Source: Arthrobacter_M sp030063245
GTDB taxonomy: Bacteria > Actinomycetota > Actinomycetes > Actinomycetales > Micrococcaceae
Length of the DNA stretch: 64,000 nt
NCBI RefSeq assembly: GCF_051131705.1
Contig: NZ_CP180316.1
Coordinates: 3,100,001 to 3,164,000, forward strand
Direction: 5' to 3'
Of this stretch, positions 8,690-17,179 are shown one piece after another. Under the pieces are notes generated by a model. That model did not search any database, had not been told where the DNA came from, and was given only the letters and a program-made list of their open reading frames with translations. The stretch's first letter is position 1. Each line of letters opens with the position of its first letter. A program made the translations under genes and the position numbers.

Positions 8690-9430
8690 ATGCGGTCCTC
8701 AACTGCGGACAACAGCTGCCAGGACGGAGTCCCCCTGATTGTCCTGCCGGGCTGGCCGGAGGGGCGGGCTGGCCGGAGGGGGGCTGGCCGGAACCGTCGA
8801 TTCTGGATAGGGTCGCAGGAGACATCGAAGCGACAGACTGGGGCCGCGGCCACCAGCCGAGCCGACCCGAAAGTTGGAAGTCCCATCAAGAAGAAACAGA
8901 TCTTCACGGTCGGCCATTCAACGCATCCGATCGAAGAGTTTGTCGCGCTGCTCAACTCGCACGGAGTCGAAATGGTGGTGGATGTCCGCACCGTGCCCAG
9001 GTCCCGCCACAACCCGCAATTCATCTCGGAAGCACTGGCCGCAAGCCTTCCGGAGAACGGGATCGCATACCACCGATTGGAAGCTCTCGGCGGCCTGCGC
9101 CACGCCAGGAAAGACAGTGCGACCGGAATCAACGGCGCCTGGCGCAACGCCTCATTCCGCGGCTACGCGGACTACATGCAGACCAATGAATTTGCCGCGG
9201 GCCTCGAAAAGCTGATGACAATGGCGGACAAGGCTCCGACAGCCGTCATGTGCGCGGAAGCCGTTCCTTGGCGCTGCCACCGGTCACTGATCGGTGATGC
9301 GCTGCTGGTGCGCGGCATCGAAGTGCTGGACATCATGAGCGGAAAATCCGCCAAACCGCACGCCCTGACCTCGTTCGCCCGGATCGAAGGCACCACGGTG
9401 ACTTATCCCCCGGAACAAAATCCCGGCTAG
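8690..9430 (+). CDS. DUF488 family protein (start uncertain)
   Basis: The conserved DUF488 domain begins near 8887 with KKKQIFTVGHSTHPIEEFV and includes VVDVRTVPRSRHNPQF, YHRLEALGGLR and VMCAEAVPWRCHRSLIGDAL; the latter has the family's conserved Cys/His pattern. The family is about 150-190 residues and of unknown biochemical function. The start is unclear: no ATG, GTG or TTG lies in frame between 8690 and the domain, so either the ATG at 8690, the TTG at 8636 or a rare start near 8885 is used. The extra 65 N-terminal residues from 8690 are Gly/Arg-rich and include a small tandem repeat, so they may not be translated. Confidence 0.75.
   Translation: MRSSTADNSCQDGVPLIVLPGWPEGRAGRRGAGRNRRFWIGSQETSKRQTGAAATSRADPKVGSPIKKKQIFTVGHSTHPIEEFVALLNSHGVEMVVDVRTVPRSRHNPQFISEALAASLPENGIAYHRLEALGGLRHARKDSATGINGAWRNASFRGYADYMQTNEFAAGLEKLMTMADKAPTAVMCAEAVPWRCHRSLIGDALLVRGIEVLDIMSGKSAKPHALTSFARIEGTTVTYPPEQNPG
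8747..8794 (+). repeat. Short tandem repeat GGCTGGCCGGAG
   Basis: Three near-copies of a 13-17-base unit built on GGCTGGCCGGA lie side by side, just upstream of the DUF488 domain. They fall in the dubious N-terminal part of the reading frame. Confidence 0.55.
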
Positions 9431-9556
9431 CCGAAATCCCCGGCCGGACTCTGCCATGCCGTGGATATGGACAAGCGCCAGGAAAATTCCCACGGCACCC
9501 GTCCCAATCACCGGCACAAGAGCCTCCTCAGGCCGGACCCGGCCGTTAACATCAGG

Positions 9557-10801
9557 CTAGAGCGCCGGTCGGGCCAGCGAGCGCGCCGTATCGATGGTCG
9601 CCTGGCCCAGCACACGGGTTCCCTGATACAGGACGACCGTCTGTCCCGGGGAAACACCGCGCAGCGGCTCGATCAGCGTCACCAGCAGCTCCTCACGCAA
9701 CCCGCCGTCGTCGTCGGCCGTCACTTCGACGCACGCACGGGCCGGAACGGGGTCGCCATGCGCGCGGACCTGCGCGTAGCAGTCAAATTCCTCAGATACC
9801 GACCCGCACGTTGTCCCGTCAGCCCGTGTCCGCGCTGGCTCATGCCCCACGGGCTCATCCCCCACCGGGTCGACCACGGAACGTGGCTCAGCCACCGGGC
9901 CGGGAACGGCCGCGGGGATCGGCACGCCGGCCCAGGACAGCTTGATGCCGCGGATCTCGTCGACCGCCAGCAACGCCTGCGGCCCCACCACCACCTTGTT
10001 CTCCTTGGGCCGGATCTCCAGCACAAAGCGCGGCTTCCCGTCCGCGGCCGGTGTGCCCAGCTTCAGGCCGCGGCGCTGGCCCACAGTGAACGCATTGGCA
10101 CCGGGGTGCTCGCCGACCTTGGTCCCGGACTCGTCGACAATGTCCCCGGTGCTCATCTCGATTTTCTCGGCCAGCCAACCGGCCGTGTCGCCGTCGGGTA
10201 TGAAGCAGATGTCATGACTGTCCGGCTTCTTCGCCACGGACAGGCCACGGCGTTCGGCCTCGGCACGGACCTCGGCCTTGGACGGGGTGTCCGCCAGCGG
10301 GAACATCGAGTGCTGGAGTTGCTCATGGGTCAGCACACCGAGCACGTAGCTCTGGTCCTTGGCCCAGTCCGCGGCGCGGTGCAGCTCCTTGTTGCCGTTC
10401 CCGTCGTCGACCACTTTGGCGTAGTGCCCGGTGCAGACGGCATCGAAGCCCAGCGCGAGGGCCTTCTCCAACAGGGCGGCGAACTTGATCCGTTCGTTGC
10501 AGCGCATGCAGGGATTGGGGGTACGGCCGGCGGCATACTCGTCGATGAAGTCCTGGACCACGTCCTCCTTGAACCGCTCGGAGAAGTCCCAGACGTAATA
10601 CGGAATGCCGAGCTTGTCGCAGGCGCGCCAGGCGTCGTTGGAGTCCTCGACCGTGCAGCAGCCGCGGCTGCCGGTCCGCAGGGTTCCGGGCATGCGGGAG
10701 AGTGCGAGGTGAACGCCGACGACGTCGTGCCCGGCGTCAACGGCCCGCGCGGCCGCTACAGCCGAGTCCACTCCCCCGCTCATGGCGGCTAGTACTCGCA
10801 T
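9557..10801 (-). CDS. mnmA: tRNA 2-thiouridylase MnmA
   Basis: Catalyses 2-thiolation of the wobble uridine (U34) in tRNAs for Lys, Glu and Gln, using persulfide sulfur. The PP-loop SGGVDSAVAAARA lies at residues 8-20. The nucleophile Cys98 is in TPNPCMRCNERIKF and the persulfide-carrying Cys199 is in DSHDICFIPDG; both are present. TGHYAK and AKDQSYVLGVL are standard. At 414 residues it is longer than the usual 360-370; the excess is a Pro/Val/Arg-rich insertion at about residues 305-345 in the C-terminal beta-barrel region. A cysteine desulfurase, the likely sulfur donor, is encoded 140 bases upstream on the same strand. Confidence 0.94.
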   Translation of the reverse strand: MRVLAAMSGGVDSAVAAARAVDAGHDVVGVHLALSRMPGTLRTGSRGCCTVEDSNDAWRACDKLGIPYYVWDFSERFKEDVVQDFIDEYAAGRTPNPCMRCNERIKFAALLEKALALGFDAVCTGHYAKVVDDGNGNKELHRAADWAKDQSYVLGVLTHEQLQHSMFPLADTPSKAEVRAEAERRGLSVAKKPDSHDICFIPDGDTAGWLAEKIEMSTGDIVDESGTKVGEHPGANAFTVGQRRGLKLGTPAADGKPRFVLEIRPKENKVVVGPQALLAVDEIRGIKLSWAGVPIPAAVPGPVAEPRSVVDPVGDEPVGHEPARTRADGTTCGSVSEEFDCYAQVRAHGDPVPARACVEVTADDDGGLREELLVTLIEPLRGVSPGQTVVLYQGTRVLGQATIDTARSLARPAL

Positions 10802-10941
10802 TAGGTCCCTCCCAATTGGTGGTTTGGTGCTTGAGCCGGTCGATACCGACCGCCGCCGGGCGTTGTTGCGGTCATTGGGTCATGACCAGTGCTCGCGGCC
10901 ATTGGGTCCCGGCCAGCGGTCGCAGCCAGCGGCAAAGTGGC

Positions 10942-12162
10942 TCACCGCTGGGTGCTGGCTGTTTGAATATTCGACATATGGGAGGCCATGCCGGCCTGTT
11001 TTGCCCGCGCATAAGCGTCCGGCAGGGCGGCTATGAACTTTTCAACGTCGACTGGGCCAGATGTATGCCCCAGGCTGAAGCGCTGGGCACCGCGGGCCGT
11101 CCCCTCGCTCAGGCCCATCGCCAGCAGCACATGCGACGGCCGGGGAACGCCGGCCGTGCAGGCGGACCCGGTGGAGGATTCGATCCCGGCCATGTCCAGC
11201 AGGAACAGCAGCGAATCGCCCTCACAGCCGGGAAATGTGAAGTGCGCGTTGCCCGGCAGTCGGCGTTCGGGAGCAAGGGCCGGATCCACACCGCGGAGCA
11301 CGGCATCCGGGACGGTGGCCCGCACGCCGGCGATCAGCGCATCGCGGAGGGCAGCGATCCTGGCACTTTCGGCGGCCAGATGCCCGACGGCGTCCTGGGC
11401 CGCCGCCGCGAACGCAGCGATCGACGCGGTATCCAGGGTGCCGGACCGAACGTCGCGCTCCTGGCCACCGCCGTGCTGGACCGGCACCAATGTAACCGCA
11501 CGACCCAACAACAGGGCGCCAACCCCGACGGGTCCGCCGATTTTATGCCCGCTGACGGACATCGCGGCGAGTCCCGAGGAGTCGAAGCCGACCGGGATCG
11601 AGCCGAAGGCCTGTACGGCATCTGAATGCACCGGAATGCCGTGCCCGGCGGCGAGCGCCGTTACCCCCGCGATCGGCTGGACCGTGCCCACCTCGTTGTT
11701 GGCCCACATCACGGTGACCAGCGCCACGGACTCCGCGCCGCCGTCGAGCTCTGCCTTCAACGCATCCAGGCGGAGCACGCCGTCGCCGTCCACCGGCAGC
11801 CAGACCACCTCCGCGCCCTCATGCTTTTCCAGCCATGCCACCGTGTCCTGCACGGCGGCGTGCTCCACGGAGGAGACCAAGATCCGCGTCCTGGCCGGAT
11901 CCGCAGCACGACGGGCCCAGAAAAGCCCCTTGACGGCCAGGTTGTCCGCCTCGGTCCCGCCGGACGTAAAAATGACCTCGGACGGATGGGCACCGGCGGC
12001 CGCGGCCAGGGTTTCCCGGGCCTGCTCCACCACGGCGCGGGCACGCCGACCGGAGCCGTGCAGCGACGAGGGGTTGCCGCTGCGGCTGAGTTCGTGGATT
12101 AGTGCGGCCAACGCGGGCCCGGAGATAGGCGTGGTTGCCGCATGGTCAAGATACACGGGCAT
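10942..12162 (-). CDS. Cysteine desulfurase (IscS/NifS family)
   Basis: A PLP enzyme that takes sulfur from cysteine and passes it as persulfide. The sequence starts YLDHAATTP, has EHAAVQDT (His101, stacking on PLP), SGHKIGGP with the PLP lysine at 207, and STGSACTAG with the catalytic Cys335. It is 406 residues, normal for the family. It lies directly upstream of mnmA on the same strand, which suggests it feeds tRNA thiolation, as such pairs do in many actinobacteria. The C-terminal 20 residues are extra and poorly conserved in character. Confidence 0.92.
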   Translation of the reverse strand: MPVYLDHAATTPISGPALAALIHELSRSGNPSSLHGSGRRARAVVEQARETLAAAAGAHPSEVIFTSGGTEADNLAVKGLFWARRAADPARTRILVSSVEHAAVQDTVAWLEKHEGAEVVWLPVDGDGVLRLDALKAELDGGAESVALVTVMWANNEVGTVQPIAGVTALAAGHGIPVHSDAVQAFGSIPVGFDSSGLAAMSVSGHKIGGPVGVGALLLGRAVTLVPVQHGGGQERDVRSGTLDTASIAAFAAAAQDAVGHLAAESARIAALRDALIAGVRATVPDAVLRGVDPALAPERRLPGNAHFTFPGCEGDSLLFLLDMAGIESSTGSACTAGVPRPSHVLLAMGLSEGTARGAQRFSLGHTSGPVDVEKFIAALPDAYARAKQAGMASHMSNIQTASTQR

Positions 12163-12311
12163 CGGACAATTCTACCGCGCCGCTGGAGGGTCCGTTGCGG
12201 AGGGACTCAATGCCCCGCTGCAGCGCGAGTGCGTTCCGGCCCGATCCGCGCAGGCCCCGAAGACTGCGCAACACAGTGCGCTCATCGAGGTCGCAAGGGG
12301 TCACGGAGTGG

Positions 12312-12980
12312 TCAGGGGCTGCGCCGCGGGATGCGGGCGCAGCAGTACGGGCCGTCCGGATCCGGCTGCACCTGGTGCACGCTGTCGGCACATCCTTGCA
12401 GTGCGCCCGTGAGCAGCGCCCCGTTAAGTCCGCAGACCACCTCCGTGTGGCTTCGGGCCAGCCGATGAAACGGGCAGTTGGACAGCAGATAACCGCCCTG
12501 CCCATCCGGCTCCGGAGAGTAGCCGGTCTGCGCCAGCATCCCCTCGATCGTCCCGGCCGCCGCACCGAGCCGGCGCCCCGTGTCGAAGGCCACCTCCGAG
12601 AGTGCCTCGCGGACGGGTGAGCCGTCCGCGTCCGATTTATCAATGGCGGCGGCCATCAGCCCCGCCGCCAGATCATAGGCGCGTTCCGGCACCGACGCCG
12701 CGACCTCCGGCCGCACCACATGGTACAGTTTCGCCGGCCGACCGGACCCGGGCCCGCTGCGGCCGCCGCGCTTGTGGTACTCCACACTGAGCACGCCACT
12801 GTCCACGAGCCTTTCCAACTGGACGGCGACGGTGCTGCGCGGAATGCCGGCGGATCCGGCCAGTTGATCCCGGCTCAGCGGTTCCGGACTGTGGCGCAGC
12901 AGTTCGTAGAGAGACCTTCGGACGGGGTCCCCTAGAGCGGCCACGGCTTGGAGCCGACCGTTCTGATCCAGTTCCTGCAT
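12312..12980 (-). CDS. COG2345 (ArsR/SufR-like) regulator with C-terminal cysteine cluster
   Basis: A 222-residue DNA-binding protein. The winged helix-turn-helix occupies about residues 10-90 (ALGDPVRRSLYELLRH, GIPRSTVAVQLERLVDSGVL). The C-terminal half has cysteines at 169, 183, 197, 213 and 214 in NCPFHRLARSHTEVVCGLN and PYCCARI, a pattern seen in COG2345 proteins such as SufR, where cysteines bind a Fe-S cluster that controls DNA binding. It is divergent from folE across an inverted repeat at 13028-13060, so it probably controls that operon and itself. I chose the ATG at 12980; ATGs at 13007 and 13016 are in frame but lie near the operator and have poor ribosome sites. Confidence 0.82.
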   Translation of the reverse strand: MQELDQNGRLQAVAALGDPVRRSLYELLRHSPEPLSRDQLAGSAGIPRSTVAVQLERLVDSGVLSVEYHKRGGRSGPGSGRPAKLYHVVRPEVAASVPERAYDLAAGLMAAAIDKSDADGSPVREALSEVAFDTGRRLGAAAGTIEGMLAQTGYSPEPDGQGGYLLSNCPFHRLARSHTEVVCGLNGALLTGALQGCADSVHQVQPDPDGPYCCARIPRRSP

Positions 12981-13027
12981 GGCACGCCCCGTCTGCGTTG
13001 GTAACATCCTTGACATTTCGAGTGTGC

Positions 13028-13060
13028 GCTTCTAAAGTCAAAAATACAAGATTTAGAAGC
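13028..13060. promoter_or_regulatory. Inverted-repeat operator between regulator and folE operon
   Basis: GCTTCTAAA (13028-13036) and TTTAGAAGC (13052-13060) form a perfect 9-bp inverted repeat with 15 bases between the half-sites. The spacer is AT-rich in otherwise GC-rich DNA, so it probably overlaps the promoters for both divergent genes. The likely binder is the COG2345 regulator encoded next to it. Confidence 0.7.
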
Positions 13061-13087
13061 CCCCAGGTATCAGAAGGGCAAGGCATC

Positions 13088-13795
13088 ATGTTGACGCAGA
13101 CGAATGCGGCCAGTCGGCTGCTGGAAACCGAGGATCCATTTGAGGGCGGCTTTTTGGAGTCCGCGCCGGTCAGGATCGGCACCGGCGCGCTCGGAAGGGG
13201 CGCCGGTTTAATCGAAGGGGATGCCGGCGCGGTCGAAGCTCCGGCCCGCTCTCCTGGTACCGTCGATCTGCCAGCCGCCGAGCGTGCCATCGCCGATTTC
13301 CTCCGTGCGCTGGGCCGTGACGTCCGTGAACCGCATCTGGCGGAAACTCCACGCCGGGTGGCAGGGGCCTTCCGCGAGATGCTCACTCCACGGGAAACCA
13401 ACTGGACCACCTTCCCCAACGACGGGGGTTACCGCGAGCTGGTCCTGGTGAAAAACATCCCCTTCCACTCCCTCTGTGAACACCACCTCCTGCCCTTCCG
13501 CGGCGTCGCCCACATCGGTTATCTGCCCGGAGACCGTCTTTTAGGCCTGTCGAAACTGGCGCGTGGGCTGGAGCTCTTCGCCCGGGATCTGCAGGTTCAG
13601 GAACGGCTCACCACGCAGGTGGCGGATTGGCTGCGGGAGACGCTGAATCCGCGGGGTGCGGGCGTTGTCCTGGAGGCCGAACACCTGTGCATGTCCCTTC
13701 GCGGAGTCCTGAGCAGCGGCACCGTGACCCGCACGTCCACGTTCTACGGCGAGCTGGGCGCGGCCGGCCCGCTGCGAGACCAGTTCCCGAACTAG
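13088..13795 (+). CDS. folE: GTP cyclohydrolase I (FolE family)
   Basis: Converts GTP to 7,8-dihydroneopterin triphosphate, the entry step to folates and other pterins. The 235-residue sequence has the zinc site Cys130, His133 and Cys201 in SLCEHHLLPF and EAEHLCMSLRGV, plus HIGYLPGDRLLGLSKLARG and LQVQERLTTQVADWL. The first 55 residues are a non-conserved extension. Start at the ATG at 13088, preceded by GGCAAGG. It opens a four-gene operon with a flavoprotein, a FolP2-like protein and a RibD-like reductase, away from any folB or folK gene. It may therefore be a second, specialised FolE copy; whether another exists in the genome cannot be seen here. Confidence 0.9.
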   Translation: MLTQTNAASRLLETEDPFEGGFLESAPVRIGTGALGRGAGLIEGDAGAVEAPARSPGTVDLPAAERAIADFLRALGRDVREPHLAETPRRVAGAFREMLTPRETNWTTFPNDGGYRELVLVKNIPFHSLCEHHLLPFRGVAHIGYLPGDRLLGLSKLARGLELFARDLQVQERLTTQVADWLRETLNPRGAGVVLEAEHLCMSLRGVLSSGTVTRTSTFYGELGAAGPLRDQFPN

Positions 13796-13836
13796 CCGAC
13801 TTCCCGCAGCTTACCTTCGTTCGAAAGGAGCAGATC

Positions 13837-15210
13837 ATGACAGACCCCGCCAGCTCCGCACACCCCGCTGATCCAGCAAATCCCGCTGATCCAGCAAATC
13901 CCGCCAGCAGCCAAGTCACGGTCCCCGCAGGCGCCCCCGCGCACAGCTCCAGCGGCCACAGCTCTGCCGGACACAGCTCCGGTGGCCGCGACGCGATGGT
14001 GATCATTGGGGCGGGCCTGTCTGGTGGCACCGCCGCCGCGACTCTGCGCTCCGAAGGCTTCGCCGGTCCAGTGATCCTGGTGGGGGCGGGGGGCAGGGTT
14101 CCTTATCTGCGTCCGCCGCTGTCCAAGGGCTTCCTGGCCGGCAAGGACAGCGAGGAATCGCTGCTGGTGAATACGGACGCTTGGTATGCCGACAACAAGG
14201 TGGAGCTGATCCTCTCGGATGCCGCCGTCGCCGTGGACCCTGAGGCCCACATGGTGACTCTCGCCAGCGGCCGGGTGCTCAGGTACGCCAAGCTGCTTCT
14301 GGCCACCGGAGCCGCCCCGCGCGTGATCCCTTTGCCGGGGGTCGAGCTGAAGGGTGTGCAGTATTTCCGCACCCATGCCGACAGCGTCCGCCTGCACAGC
14401 GAGCTGGCCGGCGGCGGCCGTCACCTGGTGCTGATCGGCTCCGGCTGGATCGGCATGGAAGTCGCCGCCACCGCACGGGAACTGGGCAACGAGGTCACCC
14501 TGCTCGGACTGGAGGAAGTCCCGCTGAGCACCGCCATCGGGGCAGAACTTGGACGGGTCTTCGCCGGCCGGCAGGAGGAGGCCGGCGTGCACTTCCGGCT
14601 GCCGGCCTCCGCGGGTGCGCTTAAGGGCGACGGCGACGGACGGGTCAGTGCCGTCGTCACCAGCACCGGCGAGGCGCTCCCGGCGGACCTGGTGGTGGTC
14701 GCCGTCGGCGTGGTCCCCAATACCGCCCTCGCCGTTGCTGCCGGACTGACCGTCAGCAACGGAATCGTCACGGACGCCGGGCTGCGCACCAGCGCGCAGG
14801 ACATCCTGGCTGCCGGGGACGTCGCTAATGCATTTCATCCCGTGACCGGCGTTCACGCGCGCAGCGAGCACTGGGCCAACGCGATAGCCGGCGGAAAAAC
14901 CGCGGCCAAATCCATGCTGGGTCAGGACACCGCACTCGCGGAGATCCCTTACTTCTACACCGACCAGTTTGATCTGGGCATGGAATACTCCGGTTACGCC
15001 GCACTGACCAAGGACGCCGAGCTCGTCATCCGCGGCAGCCTGGAGAAGCGCGAATTCATCGCCTTCTGGGTGCTCGCCGGGAAGGTGGTGGCCGGGATGA
15101 ATGTCAACGTCTGGGACGTTCAGGATGCCATCAAGGAGCTCATCAGCAGCGCCCGTCCTGTCGACGCTGGGCGTCTGGCTGACCCGCAGATTTCCCTGGA
15201 CGCGATGTGA
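13837..15210 (+). CDS. AIF/rhodocoxin-reductase-like FAD-dependent NAD(P)H oxidoreductase
   Basis: A 457-residue flavoprotein of the class that reduces ferredoxins or similar carriers with NAD(P)H. The FAD motif VIIGAGLSGGTAAATLRSEG starts near residue 50 and VPYLRPPLSKGFLAG follows. The NAD(P)H motif is LVLIGSGWIGMEVAATAREL, and AAGDVANAFHP is the second FAD contact. The C-terminal domain has PYFYTDQFDLGMEYSGYA. The first 45 residues are low complexity (repeats of DPANPA and SSGHSS) and have a matching 18-base tandem repeat in DNA. The ATG at 13837 has a strong GAAAGGAG site. No ferredoxin is encoded in the operon, so its electron acceptor is unknown. Confidence 0.88.
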   Translation: MTDPASSAHPADPANPADPANPASSQVTVPAGAPAHSSSGHSSAGHSSGGRDAMVIIGAGLSGGTAAATLRSEGFAGPVILVGAGGRVPYLRPPLSKGFLAGKDSEESLLVNTDAWYADNKVELILSDAAVAVDPEAHMVTLASGRVLRYAKLLLATGAAPRVIPLPGVELKGVQYFRTHADSVRLHSELAGGGRHLVLIGSGWIGMEVAATARELGNEVTLLGLEEVPLSTAIGAELGRVFAGRQEEAGVHFRLPASAGALKGDGDGRVSAVVTSTGEALPADLVVVAVGVVPNTALAVAAGLTVSNGIVTDAGLRTSAQDILAAGDVANAFHPVTGVHARSEHWANAIAGGKTAAKSMLGQDTALAEIPYFYTDQFDLGMEYSGYAALTKDAELVIRGSLEKREFIAFWVLAGKVVAGMNVNVWDVQDAIKELISSARPVDAGRLADPQISLDAM

Positions 15211-16175
15211 TGCGGATGGCCGCCCCCTCCGACGTGGCCCGGGCAGCTTCCGCAGCGGCGCAGCCCTTTTACGACCCGCCGCTGCTGTACCCGATCCACG
15301 GATTCGGCGAACGGATCCTCGACTTCCGGCGGCAGGTGGCCGTGATGGCGATCATCAACCGGACCCCGGATTCCTTTTACGACGGCGGCCGGACGTTCGC
15401 GCTGGATGCGGCGGTGGCCGCTTCGCTGCAGGCCGTCCAAGACGGCGCCGATTGGGTGGACATCGGCGGAGTCCCGTTCTCCCCCGGGCCGGCGCTGAGC
15501 GCGCGGGAAGAAGGGGAACGCGTAATCCCGGTGATCGAGGCCGTCGCAGCCCGCAGCGATGTGATCATCTCCGTCGATACCTTTCTGCCGGAGGTCGCGG
15601 AGCTGAGCATCGCCGCCGGCGCCCACGTCATCAATGACACCACCGGCCTGCAGAATCCGGAACTGGCCGCCGTCGTCGCCGCCAGCGAAGCACATCTGGT
15701 CATCACCCACAGCCTGGCCCGCCCGCGCACCGTGTTCCCTCGTCCGGAGTATGCGGATGTGGTCTCTGAGGTTGCCGATTTTCTGCGGAGGAAAACGGAG
15801 TACGCGCTGGAGCTGGGCATCCGGCCGGAGAAAATCCTCATCGATCCCGGCCACGATCTGAACAAGAACACGATGCATTCCCTGGAGCTCACACGTCGGT
15901 TCAGGGAAATCGCCACCCTCGGATTCCCATCGCTGGCCGCCGTCTCCAACAAGGACTTCATCGGCGAGACCCTCGATCAGGAAAAACACGACCGGACGGA
16001 GGGATCCTTGGCGGCCGCGGTGATCTGCATTCTGGGCGGAGCCCGGGTGGTGCGGATGCACGATGTCGCCGCCGCGCATTCCGCCGTCAGGCTCACCGAG
16101 TCGGTGCTCGGTTGGCGCAGCCCAGCGTATCAAAAACACAATATGGGCCCGAGCAATGAAACGGTGGTTCCATGA
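15210..16175 (+). CDS. Dihydropteroate synthase homologue, FolP2-like
   Basis: A 321-residue TIM-barrel protein. The pterin site is largely kept: AIINRTPDSFYDGG (residues 48-60), ISVDTF, VINDTTG, LIDPGHDLNKNT, SNKDFIGE and RMHDV. The loop that in true DHPS is SxRPG and contacts p-aminobenzoate reads DIGGVPFSPG here. The sequence resembles mycobacterial FolP2 (Rv1207-type) more than FolP1; as I recall, FolP2 does not replace DHPS. Start at the ATG overlapping the upstream stop (TGATG); a GTG three bases earlier is also possible. Its ATGA overlap with the next gene shows tight coupling. A non-folate substrate is likely, by inference. Confidence 0.85.
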   Translation: MRMAAPSDVARAASAAAQPFYDPPLLYPIHGFGERILDFRRQVAVMAIINRTPDSFYDGGRTFALDAAVAASLQAVQDGADWVDIGGVPFSPGPALSAREEGERVIPVIEAVAARSDVIISVDTFLPEVAELSIAAGAHVINDTTGLQNPELAAVVAASEAHLVITHSLARPRTVFPRPEYADVVSEVADFLRRKTEYALELGIRPEKILIDPGHDLNKNTMHSLELTRRFREIATLGFPSLAAVSNKDFIGETLDQEKHDRTEGSLAAAVICILGGARVVRMHDVAAAHSAVRLTESVLGWRSPAYQKHNMGPSNETVVP

Positions 16176-17029
16176 GCGACGCCACGACCGGCCCGATACA
16201 CGGCTCGATGGACGGCCCGGCCAACGGCGCCCCGGCCGGCGGAACTGCCGGCGCGCCGATCACCCCGATTTTCCCTCACCCGTCCGGTGCGGCAACGGAC
16301 GCCGAGCTGCTGAGCTGGTACGCCGGACCGCCGGAGGGTGGCCCGGACAGGGGTGCGCCCCGCGTCAGTTTCAATTTTGTCTCCAGTCTGGACGGTGCGG
16401 CCACGGTTGACGGGCGGTCCGGAGGCCTGGGTAGCGCGGCGGATCAGCGCATCTTCAAACTGCTGCGCCGCCACGCGGATGTGCTCCTGCTGGGCGCCCA
16501 GACGGTCCGGGCCGAGGGCTATGCCGGTGAACTGCTCGATGACGAAGCGCAGCGCTGGCGTGTGCGGCACGGCAAACCGGCACATCCGTCCGTCGCCATC
16601 GTGTCCGGGTCGCTGCGGCTGGACCCGGAGAGCAGATTCTTCACCGCCGCTCCCGTCCGCCCGCTGATTTTCACCACCGGGGCTGCACCCGCCAGCCGCC
16701 GCCGGTCCCTTGAGGCGGTGGCCGACGTGGTGACGGCCGGACAGCAGGTGCTGGACGTGGATGCGATCATCGACGAACTGACTGCCCGCGGACTGCCCGG
16801 GATACACTCCGAAGGCGGCCCGCACCTGTTCGGTTCGTTCCAGGAAGCAGGCCGCGTCGACGAGCTGTGCCTGTCGCTGTCCCCACTGCTGGTCGGCGGG
16901 CAGGGGCCCCGGATCAGCGCCAGCATCGCCGGAGTCAGCGGAACGGCGGCGGCCGCACCGGAAAAGATGCGGCTGGCGCATGTGCTCACCGGCGGGGACA
17001 TGCTGTTCCTGCGCTACCTTAGAGGCTGA
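16172..17029 (+). CDS. RibD C-terminal-domain reductase (alternative DHFR type)
   Basis: A 285-residue NADPH-dependent reductase of the RibD_C/dihydrofolate reductase-like fold. Visible motifs are RVSFNFVSSLDGAATVDG, a typical N-terminal strand; LLRRHADVLLLGAQTVRAEGY; GIHSEGGPHLFGSFQEAGRVDEL; and LSPLLVGGQ. The deaminase half of RibD is absent. Rv2671 of M. tuberculosis, of the same family, has reported dihydrofolate reductase activity. Here the gene closes the folE operon with a 4-base overlap, so a reduced pterin is the likely substrate rather than the riboflavin intermediate. The first 50 residues are a Gly/Ala/Pro-rich extension. Confidence 0.87.
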   Translation: MSDATTGPIHGSMDGPANGAPAGGTAGAPITPIFPHPSGAATDAELLSWYAGPPEGGPDRGAPRVSFNFVSSLDGAATVDGRSGGLGSAADQRIFKLLRRHADVLLLGAQTVRAEGYAGELLDDEAQRWRVRHGKPAHPSVAIVSGSLRLDPESRFFTAAPVRPLIFTTGAAPASRRRSLEAVADVVTAGQQVLDVDAIIDELTARGLPGIHSEGGPHLFGSFQEAGRVDELCLSLSPLLVGGQGPRISASIAGVSGTAAAAPEKMRLAHVLTGGDMLFLRYLRG

Positions 17030-17179
17030 GGATCCCTTCCAGCGGCAGGGCAGCCACGGACAGCCCCGCCACGGACAGCGCAGCCACAAACGCAGGCACC
17101 GGTGAAGGAAGCACGCACTCGAACAACGCCTCGATAGAATTGCCGGACGCACGCATCGCCGACACGGAAGGGCCCCTCA

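Noticed and set aside
9461..10792. 443-codon forward frame opposite mnmA
   Set aside because: mnmA on the other strand has all catalytic motifs; the forward frame has no recognisable domain.
12135..12311. Short frames between the cysteine desulfurase and the COG2345 regulator
   Set aside because: No start signals or family features; ordinary intergenic sequence.
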